Below, in pieces: positions 56,601 through 64,000 of a stretch of 64,000 nucleotides of DNA. A program made the translations under genes and the position numbers. This DNA is from Eucriotettix oculatus (lineage: Eukaryota > Arthropoda > Insecta > Orthoptera > Tetrigidae): the NCBI GenBank assembly GCA_034510155.1, contig CM067377.1:218020910-218084909 (forward strand), written 5' to 3'. Numbering within the stretch: position 1 is the stretch's first letter; each line of letters starts with the position of its first letter. Under the pieces are notes generated by a model, which was not told where the DNA came from, did not search any database, and saw only the letters and a list, made by a program, of their open reading frames with translations.

Positions 56601-59600
56601 TTCGTAAAACAAAAATGGTAAAATTGTTGCACAAATACGAAAGTGAAATAATTTCATTATTCGTAAGTATTAACAAAAGAACCGTGGAATACAACGAGAT
56701 AAAATGGCCATTCAAGAAGAGAAGTTGTTTGTGAGGCGAAGATTAGGCCTGTGCAGTGCTCTTGGCTGACACTAAACTCAAACTAGCTTAAGATTGTAGC
56801 TTATGAAATGAAATGTGACACAAAATTATAATTCATTGTTATGCGCCTCCAAATTCTTATGTTTTAAACTCTAATCATTACTTGCAGGAGTAACAAATGT
56901 ATATTTAACTTCGTGAAATCCAAAAATAATAGCAGCAAATAGATGTCATTACGACCCTGCACTAATATAGTCTCCGTAAAGTGCTGCCAACTCTATGCCT
57001 TATCCTGACAGTCTTCGTTAGCTTCAAGTATGAAAATGCCGATTCGCAAAGGTATGTACATCCGAAACAAGAATAGATATATACATTTGGTGACATATTT
57101 CCAAATATTTTCTTCAAATTGTAAGATTAAGTCAGTTTGTAAAATTATAATTTTATTTTCTAATGCCTTTTGATCCATATATATGTCTGAATTTTTTTGA
57201 CTAATGCGTTTCACACTTAAATCTTTTTTAAAAGGAGAAAATATAAAATCCACAATTTTTTTAATTTTTTCAAAATCCTTACCTGAAAATCTTCAATTAA
57301 TTTTTTGATTTCCGCGACTTATTCATCGATCTAATAATTAATATTTTTATGTTTTTGTAGGTTATCCACCATATTTGGAAAATGATTCAGACTATAATAA
57401 ATTTTGTTTTATATTTGTCTATGTAGCTTACGATATAAATTACTGTTTTAGTTTTACCTAGTAATTCTACATTTAAATCTATTGAAGTAAAATCGGTAGT
57501 AAATGTCAAGTTTCATCATTCAAATTTGAACAGTTTTCATTTGTTCGTGAAGGAAATCTATAATTTTCAGGCAATAAATCACGAAATCGCTGCATAAATG
57601 TACTTGTGCTTAGTCGCCTGACTAATAATAATTGAGGTTGGCCTTCAGGGAACAATTTTGAATGCCATGTCCATTACTTCTTGCTCATCACTTGCTACTT
57701 TCAAATCATTGAGCAAGGTTTTAAAGGCTTTGAATATGTCTACACCCTAGTCATTTCCTTCAAAGAAATCAGAAACAACAATTCTTCTTTAGATGTAAAA
57801 TTCTTAAAACCCATTGTCTTGTATCACTTCATCACACTGAAGGGGAAAACAAGAGAATCTATTTACATTCCCACTCATCCTTTCGAGACAATTGTTGATC
57901 TTGAATTCCACTCTTAAAATCGTTAAAAAGGGAATCTGGCATTTCCAAAAGTAATTCCTTCACAAATTCAGCTTACATTTTTTTGCCAAGAGATGGCTTA
58001 CAGTAGTTACTGCTTGTCACTTCAACCTTGGCTTTTTAAAAAAGCTTTGTTGATTTGTTAATTGGGTTTTATGATCCCTAACTTTATGTTTTCTCAGTTC
58101 AGAATTTGGTTGATAATCTGCTAAAAAGTGTCTCTCAAGATTATCCTTTTTAGCAATGGCTACCGAGGCAACGCATATTAAACAATAAGATTTATCATTC
58201 ACCATTGCAAAAAAAAGTAATCGACTTTCCTCGTTCATTGAAGTGATAAGTTTTCGATTTTTCGGATTTCTACTCATGTTCATGGGTATAGTAAAATGAA
58301 AAGAAATATTACAATTTATAAAATAAATACTGAATTAAATATTTTTCTAGAAAATTCAAAAACTCATGAACTGCGTCAATTATCTCCCTTACATTGGGAG
58401 GAAATAATAACAATACTGCGTAAACTTCAATAAGTCACTAAATTCATCTATATATGTACATTTATCTGCAGTAGCTTTCGACTTTCGTCAACCTCATATG
58501 CAACTATTTATTCAAGATGGACTTATCTGCTTCTTACCAGAACATAGTCCTTGAATATCTAATATAACAATACTGCATATTACGACCGAGGACAGCAATA
58601 CAAGATAAATTTTAGTATTTAAAGTCTCGGCAGAGTAGAGTAGAGAATCTGTCGGTTGCTTGAAGGTCGATAGTTGACCCTTTTTGAACGTTGAAAGCAG
58701 CGTGACATGTCGACGCAGGAAGTGATAGTGAAGTGTAGTCAAAAGCAGAGCAAAGCGCTTTTATTTACAGGAGAACTTGAAGGAGAAAATATACTGTACA
58801 AAGATAAGCATTTAATTTCTTCTGAAACACTATCAGAGAAGCGAAAGCAGGGAGAAAGGTCTCACTACATTGAATTAAAATTTATTCTTAATCTTGTAAA
58901 CTAATTTAGTCGTAAAATGAACGTCAAAATATTCAAACCAATTTGATTTCTTTAGAAAATTAAATATAAACTAAATCCTGAATTAACAATCTTTACAATA
59001 GATATATTCAAATTTACAAGAAATATTTTAAAGTTACAATATATTTATTACGGTTTACAATACTGACTTCTTAATTTAAATAGAATTATGTTATTCATAA
59101 TATATTTGTAATATTGTCCCTTATTTTTCTGTCAGTGTAATGACCGCAGTTTAGAGATCTGTAAATAGATAGGTAAGAAAAGCAATTTAATTTTAAACAA
59201 AGAAATGGTAACTACATTTCAAACAGAAGTAAAATTGAAATTCAACCGAGTATAAATAATCTTGATTAATAATAATAATAGTGTTAATACGAAAGAAAAG
59301 AAGCTACCGTATGATAAGTGACTGCGTTCTTGGATGAGTCACAGTGTCGTGTCAGCCTTTCACAGTTGTTTTTGTCTTCTATGGTAGACTAGTTGGCCAT
59401 TGACAAGTGCGGAGGAAAGAACTACGAGGTGGGCTTCGGAGAAGGGTTCGAGGCAATCAGATCCCCATCAGGACAGCAGAATAGGGGAATTGTTTATTTT
59501 ATATGAAGCTTACTGTATGTATCTAACACCGACATTTGATTGAAAACTGCTGCTTATATTTCAAGTGAAAGATAATTTACCTGAACTTGTAAAGAGCAGT

Positions 59601-62600
59601 GTTTAGGGAGGTGACTGACTGACTGACTGACTCTGATCATGGTTAGAAGCCAATCACAGACAGCGTTGGTCATACTGGAAAGCGGCAATGCTGCATAAGG
59701 CGTGCTTTTGGTTACATCAAACTGACAGCGCTCTAGTCTTTACATTTAAAATTAAATGATTAAGAACAAATAATTTATTAAAATTAACCACCTAATATAT
59801 AAATTAATTTTTGATTTATAATAAGTATCAAAAAGATACTTTTTAAACATGTATTTAATTGTAAATAAATAAAACACAAAGAATGGTACAAAGTCAGACA
59901 AGAAATAATTTTATAAATAAAGTAAATTTATGTTCTGACTAATTGTTATATATAAAACACAAGGAGTGGCAAAAAGTCAGAAAAGAAAAAAAAAAGAATA
60001 TTTTCGTCCCCGAACCTTAGGGTCCTGTCTCCCCAGTTCTTTAATTAAAATACAAATACTTCTTGTTGCTTATTTTAATTAAAGAATTGAGGTTGCAACT
60101 AAAGTTCTTTTCATTTGTGACTTTTTGCCACTCCTTTAAGTTAATTTATAAAATTATTTCACGTCTCACCTTGTACCATTCTTTGCGTTTTATTTATTTA
60201 CAATTAAATACATGTTTAAAAAGTAGCTTTTTGATGGTCATTATAAACCAAAAATTAATTAGTATATTAATAATTTATTTGTATTTAATCATTAAATTAA
60301 ATATAAGAAGATATGAGTTTGATGCATTGCCTTCAGCTATCTTGTGTAGACTGATGATGGATGGGATTTGTGGTTCAGGTTCCGCCTGCTGAGGACTCCC
60401 GCCAACATCCTGGCGCTGAACCTGGCCGTGAGCGACCTATTGTCACTGCTGAGCCTCGCCATCGTAATCTACAACAGCGCGTGCATGGGACCGGCTCTCG
60501 GCCTCAAAGGTAAAAAACATCTATCTCACCTATCACATCTTTCCCTTCTCTTGGTCAACGTCCTCCATATTCTACTCCATCCAACAATCCAATGTTCAGC
60601 AGCCTTCTACAGCACCACCACATTTCAAGGGGTTTCTATTCTTTTTCCTAATATACACACTTATATTTAGAGGTACGTAAATTCCTAAGCCTTTCCTGCA
60701 CGTGCTGCCCTACACTTTATGCCTACTAATCCTCGTTATTATGCCACCGAAGTATTTGAATTCCTTAACTTATCTACACAATGTTAAAAATTCTTGAATA
60801 ATCATCAGTTTAGTTTTTAATTAATCTATATTTCATATAAAAAATTTAATAATTAAAAATATGAAATTGTGTAATTTTTAGAGTTGATAAGTTTAATTTC
60901 ATCAATTGTATTTAATATTTTTTTTCCGTGTGGTTCTTATTAATAATAATTTTTGTGACTAGATTTATTTGAGGTTATTAGTGTGCAGATCTATCATATA
61001 TTTATTTATTTATACTAATTCATTCATAATTTTAAATTATTTTATAGTACGTACTTAAATAAATTATATATATATATGATAACTTGGGATGTTGCAGTAA
61101 TTTACAATAAGTAAAAAGGGGAAAACTAATAACAATAACAAATTGGTAAAAAATTAATTTTCTGAAAGTTAATGATTTTTTATTATTCCTCTTTGTAAAT
61201 TGAAATGAGCTTAGCTCAGGGAGTTGAGTGGTCTCGGAGCGGTAAAACCTAAAGAAATGCTTCACACTTTTGTCATAATTATGATATAAGGTCGTTGCCG
61301 GGCCACAGCACCCTTGCTGTTCCTACCTCGGCAACAATGGCCACGCATCCCATTATCAGAGAAGCGCATCTCATCCAAAAGTCATTGTCTCCTCAATGCG
61401 CTTATAATACTACTATTCACTTTGCTTTTTCGGGTTTTATGTTAATTGTAAATATTATATGATAATATTAAAATGTGAGAAAAGACTCTCCGATATAAGG
61501 AATTGTGGACAATGTGCGTGAGGCACGAGGCAGTGCACTGATGAGAGGATCATCCAACCTATGGTTTGTGAGAGACGGAGAAAACTGTGAAGTAACTAAC
61601 GTTTGAGTTGAGTGTGACTCAGTGTACAGAGATGTGTTAGGACAACGACAGAGAACAAGTGCGGCAATAATAGCCGCCAGCGTTCAAAAACTAATTTTTC
61701 TTTTCTTTTCTTTAGAGTATCTGCTTGCTTCACACTCGAGACGCCCCATATTCTGTGGATTAAAATCTGAGTAGCGTCCGTCCACTTTATAAAGCTGGAA
61801 TTATACTGGAATTATAACAGGCGTATGACGGAACTCAGTATGAGTATCGATTAATATAGAGATCGAAATCTCCGCTATGTTCAAAGTTTAGAAATGATTG
61901 AATGTTGAATTGTGCGCTCCCAGTTACCACAAGGCACCACGAGTCGCGCTGCTGTCACTTGCGGTCTTTATTCATGTGTGACGTCGACAGTGACAACAAT
62001 GATGCGTAAAACAGTAAAACGCGACGAAGTACTTGAAAAAAAAAGATAAAATGGACTGGGAAAAAAATGGTGGATGCTGAAATATTTAATTGCGAAGAAA
62101 ATTTTGAAATCGTAGTCAGGGAAGGGAATACATTACAACAGACAGGAATAAAATATAGATAATGGGATGGTCTTCACTGTAAGAAAAACACACACACACG
62201 TAGAAACGTGTGACTTTTTGGGACGTCAGAATAGCTAGATGGAATTCCCGGGCCATACAAAGAAAGTTTAATCCTTTTCTTAGAGAATGGTGGGCTCAAA
62301 TATCTTGGTCACAATATTTATAAACAACAGTCGTTAGTGAAGATCACAGAGGCTTTATAATATTGACAGCTTAAGAAGCATTAGTGCTTCTCCCTCTCTC
62401 TCCCTCACTCCCTATCTTTCTCTCTTCCCACTTTATGTCTCTCGATTAATATTCTTCGTTCTTTATCGATTCGATTCCCACTTAACATTTAAGCTATTAT
62501 CACGTACTCTAATGAAATTACTGACAGGGACTGATGGGAGGTTGAATTTATTTAATTTAATTTAATGCATTAATGGGGATTTTTATTGAAAATAAAAGAC

Positions 62601-64000
62601 TAATTTAACTTTAAATTTGGATTTTAATATAAATAAAATATTTCAGTAAGAGCATAGAGGGTATTTACAAATTATCAAGAAATAATTATTACTAGCAATA
62701 ATTTAACATCAGGGTATTCTATGGGGTCAATTGAGAAGCAATAGGTCTGGTAAATGTGAACTCGTACTAATTAAAAACAACGATACCACCGAAGTATCAG
62801 CATCTGTATACCGGTTTGCGACTATGATGATGATCTCTGTTCATCACAGTCCGGGCTGAATCTCGTGTACAACTCTGGCGTAGACTCCCTTATCTCCTTC
62901 CGGAGGCTATCAGTTTAGGTTTAGGCTAACACTTGCCGGCCTCTCTCCTCTCGGTGAGTAACAATTTAACTTTGGAATCTCTCAGCAACTTCTGTCTCCC
63001 AACACCTTCTCTCTCATCTGCCAAAACCTTCTGTTCATCTATTCTCTCCTTCGTATCTCAACGTCGTCTGCCAGTCTCCCAACAACTTCTGTTCATCTAC
63101 TATCCTCCGTCTCCCCACATCTTCTGTTCATTTATCCGAAGCAAATCCCTTCCCACAAAAGTTCGGTGGAAAGCTACATAATTCCAAACAACCAATAAGC
63201 TGTTATTCTCAAATTATTCTGTTGGCTTGTTCTTATAACAATTGCAGACAATAGGAAAAATTTCAACTGATGGGCCACAATACTGCTTGTGAGATTCTGA
63301 ATAATCCATGTAACTTCAGTTTTCGCCAGATCACGGCGATCATTTTTCATGAATGGGCCTCTCCCACATACAAAAGGAAGGGTTGACCGTTTGTCCTAAA
63401 GACTTTGAATGCCGCCAATAGCTAGAAACAGATGCACTGACTTAAAGTTTCTTCACGCCTGTTTAATACACTACATTACTGACAGAAAATTCCAGGGAAT
63501 CTAGTTTTTGCAGGATTCGATCAACTGCAATGGTTTCCTCTAAGTGTCGTTTAGAGTTGCGGGGATCTTGTAGGGACAGAAGATGTTTCCTCTGCTTCGA
63601 GGGATTTTCACATCCATCAGTCTCTCACTTGGACCGTGCGTGAACCTGAGATGTGAATAGCAATTCCTACAGGTTCATTTTATTTGCTGTAGAAAATAGA
63701 AGCTTCATTGCTACTACGTGAGAAGCGTCTCAGGATCTCTTGCTAGACGCTCAATCACAATTTACTTGTTCCTCATGGTTACAAATATTTTGTCAGTGAC
63801 TTTTGCGTGCAGGTTGCGAGGTGTACGGCTTCGTGGACGGCCTCTCGGGAGCCGTGAGCATCGCGACGCAGACGCTGATCGCCATGTACCGCCGCAGGGC
63901 CGTCCAGCATCCTCTGCGACGTGAGACGTCAGGCAGCAGCACGCGCCGTTGGTTGCTGGCCACGTGGCTGTACGGCGTGATCTGGTCGACGCCGCCGTTG
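53315..64000 (+). CDS. Opsin gene (r-opsin type, Rh7-like?), partial, three exons
   Basis: A light-sensing GPCR of the opsin family, partial at both ends. Spliced exons (to 53645, 60379-60509, 63813-64000) read through with GT/AG borders and phases 2 and 1. Protein: N-tail with NRS (possible glycosylation) and LNPLHVWSKYGFFSED; TM1 with the conserved Asn in VSANSLVIYTF; first loop RFRLLRTPAN; TM2 with NLAVSD and IYNS; TM3 starting at the disulfide Cys in GCEVYGFVDGLSGAVSI, with Tyr at 3.28; then IAMYRRRAVQHPL and TM4 with Trp (ATWLYGVIW). LRTPAN, IYNS and GC..YGF are arthropod opsin signatures. The schiff-base lysine lies beyond the window. Odd: DRY reads YRR, and the usual Pro before IYNS is Ala. 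The long N-tail suggests the Rh7 group. The visible 5' border is uncertain; no ATG is in frame before TM1. Confidence 0.85.
53895..54605 (-). mobile_element. LINE fragment in opsin intron 1 (minus strand)
   Basis: The minus strand carries the region after the RT active site: DVTVVLGDDLETIIIGMNVV, PEKDFNMRINKGKSKFMGC (54480-54590), then decayed KEF.YLG, W..TI and GRPRMEYAKQI-type text to about 53940 (GGGAGGCCAAGGATGGAATA on the minus strand). It is the fullest copy of the tail found at 9190 and 18940. Confidence 0.75.
54610..55830. other. Intron 1, AT-rich, no feature
   Basis: No ORF or repeat recognised. Confidence 0.4.
55908..56201 (+). other. Open frame over a diverged family A piece
   Basis: A frame of 97 codons opens with an ATG at 55908 inside the opsin intron. 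Its right half (56080-56160) overlaps TCAGGTGAAACACCGGGTGG and CTATTAAAGGGGACTTTCCT, which are family A sequence, so it is a repeat-derived frame rather than a gene. Confidence 0.4.
56205..56950. other. Intron 1, no recognised feature
   Basis: Nothing supported. A TTTTTTGGTGGCTTTATTTG stretch at about 56404 is non-coding. Confidence 0.35.
56955..58283 (-). pseudogene. hAT transposase (ZBED5/GTF2IRD2-like) pseudogene
   Basis: A domesticated-looking but broken hAT-type transposase in opsin intron 1. An ATG at 58283 opens 88 codons: MNMSRNPKNRKLITSMNEES, then FFAMVNDKSYCLICVASVAI, AKKDNLERHFLADYQPNSEL and TNQQSFFKKP. This is a BED-type zinc finger (CLIC...ERHF) of the ZBED5/GTF2IRD2 lineage, with its last His replaced by Tyr. 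Further along in shifted frames come FKNFTSKEELLFLIS, FKAFKTLLNDLK, LQRFRDLLPENYRFPS and VDFIFSPFKKDLSVK. Finally SCFGCTYLCESAFSYLKLTK at about 57010-57080 is the conserved C-terminal hAT dimerisation motif. At least four disruptions. Terminal inverted repeats were not found. Confidence 0.75.
58595..58960 (+). repeat. Family G repeat, copy 2, with 65-codon ORF
   Basis: Partner of 50030-50520. It carries an ATG-led frame at 58707-58904 reading MSTQEVIVKCSQKQSKALLF, TGELEGENILYKDKHLISSE and an ELKFILNLVN end. The frame is intact only here. I do not recognise the protein. The surrounding repeat suggests it is element-derived. Confidence 0.6.
58965..59740. other. Intron 1; (GACT)5 at 59613-59632
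   Basis: AT-rich with one short GACT microsatellite. No gene. Confidence 0.5.
59742..60304. repeat. Long inverted repeat (family F) just upstream of opsin exon 2
   Basis: Arms at 59742-59978 and 60119-60304 are reverse complements. Matched pieces include AAGATACTTTTTAAACATGT versus ACATGTTTAAAAAGTAGCTT, AATTGTAAATAAATAAAACA, CAAAGAATGGTACAA versus TTGTACCATTCTTTG, and AAGGAGTGGCAAAAAGTC versus GACTTTTTGCCACTCCTT. Identity is around 90 percent in the inner half by eye. The spacer holds a second palindrome, AGTTCTTTAATTAAAATA (60035) against TATTTTAATTAAAGAATT (60071). A third single arm lies at 48660-48830. A foldback-type element is likely. It would form a strong RNA hairpin in the opsin pre-mRNA. 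Confidence 0.85.
60379..60509 (+). CDS. Opsin exon 2 (loop 1 and TM2)
   Basis: Acceptor TTGTGGTTCAG and donor CAAAG|GTAAAA. It encodes FRLLRTPANILALNLAVSDL, then LSLLSLAIVIYNSACMGPAL and GLK. The conserved Asp of TM2 (NLAVSD) is present. Length of 131 bases keeps the frame with both neighbours. A long inverted repeat ends 74 bases before it. Confidence 0.88.
60525..60790 (-). mobile_element. LINE fragment in opsin intron 2 (minus strand)
   Basis: CTCTTGGTCAACGTCCTCCA, CAGCACCACCACATTTCAAG, GGTTTCTATTCTTTTTCCT, ATACACACTTATATTT, GTACGTAAATTCCT and AGTATTTGAATTCCTTAACT match 54080-54420. It starts 15 bases after the exon 2 donor. Confidence 0.65.
60795..61745. other. Intron 2, no recognised feature
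   Basis: AT-rich to about 61200, then mixed. A tRNA-D-arm-like GCTTAGCTCAGGGAG at 61209 is isolated. Confidence 0.35.
61751..61910 (+). repeat. Family E repeat, copy 2
   Basis: Partner of 40905-41085, same orientation. See there for the shared blocks. Confidence 0.65.
61915..62980. other. Intron 2, no gene; CT-rich run at 62388-62435
   Basis: A pyrimidine-rich low-complexity run and AT-rich DNA. Nothing else recognised. Confidence 0.4.
62985..63140 (+). repeat. Degenerate CT-rich tandem repeat
   Basis: TTCTGTTCATCTA recurs three times (about 63030, 63090, 63123, the last as TTCTGTTCATTTA), each followed by CTCC/CCTCC text and TCTCCC-AACA phrases. The Ser/Leu-rich frame over it (62933-63181) is a by-product. 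Confidence 0.6.
63185..63810. other. Intron 2 end, no recognised feature
   Basis: No ORF or repeat seen before the exon 3 acceptor. Confidence 0.4.
63813..64000 (+). CDS. Opsin exon 3 (TM3 to TM4), runs off the window
   Basis: Acceptor TTTTGCGTGCAG. It encodes GCEVYGFVDGLSGAVSIATQ, TLIAMYRRRAVQHPLRRETS, a basic second loop (GSSTRRW) and LLATWLYGVIWSTPPL. The codons ATG TAC CGC CGC AGG stand where D-R-Y is expected: position 3.49 is Tyr, 3.50 keeps Arg, 3.51 is Arg. The exon is open to the last base. Confidence 0.88.

Noticed and set aside
61205..61250. Possible tRNA D-arm GCTTAGCTCAGGGAG
   Set aside because: No anticodon or T arm in register, so most likely chance or a worn SINE.
1..64000. 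CRISPR arrays, rRNA genes, prophage, bacterial operons
   Set aside because: No spaced identical repeats, no rRNA cores and no closely packed ORFs. The window is eukaryotic nuclear DNA.

Overview
The window looks like part of a large, AT-rich, repeat-laden insect nuclear genome. Evidence: GC-rich exons with GT/AG introns of several kilobases, an arthropod-type opsin, and decayed LINE, Tc1, hAT, Helitron-like, tRNA-SINE-like and foldback elements. The repeat style would suit a polyneopteran such as a cockroach or termite, but the sequence alone does not fix the species. There is no bacterial operon, CRISPR array, rRNA or intact tRNA gene.

The one confidently recognised host gene is an opsin on the + strand at the right end. 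Three exons are visible: one ending at 53645, then 60379-60509 and 63813-64000. They join in frame and encode the N-terminal tail, TM1, TM2, TM3 and the start of TM4, and the gene runs off the window. The first visible exon has no usable ATG, so the start codon lies in an upstream exon. A GC-rich, promoter-like block at about 36540-36725 ends in ATG ATG and a perfect splice donor of matching phase. It is a possible but unproven first exon. The TM3 DRY motif reads YRR, which is unusual.

Layout. 0.1-1.8 kb: LINE tail and a poly-A-tailed repeat (called family A here). 1.8-6.6 kb: AT-rich DNA with three copies of a CTGANGA...GAAAC motif resembling a hammerhead core. 6.6-14.3 kb: LINE endonuclease, LINE tails and a CR1-like LINE. 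17.5-22.2 kb: a repeat shared with 33.5 kb, a TA microsatellite, two copies of a foldback element and several LINE and family A fragments. 23.2 kb: a possible terminal exon of a P-element/THAP-type transposase. 24.3-33.2 kb: several LINE fragments and a SINE-like repeat. 35.3-36.7 kb: a LINE RT fragment and the promoter-like block. 37.05 kb: a 199-bp MITE. 43.5-44.3 kb: a dead Tc1-like transposase. 46.2-47.5 kb: a Helitron-like element. 48.9-52.1 kb: a minus-strand LINE interrupted by two other repeats. 53.3-64 kb: the opsin gene, whose introns hold LINE pieces, a dead hAT transposase and a roughly 560-bp inverted repeat ending 74 bp before exon 2.

Apart from the opsin, nearly everything recognisable is mobile-element debris, mostly frameshifted. 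There is no evident cooperation between genes here. Repeat family letters (A to G) are labels made for this report.
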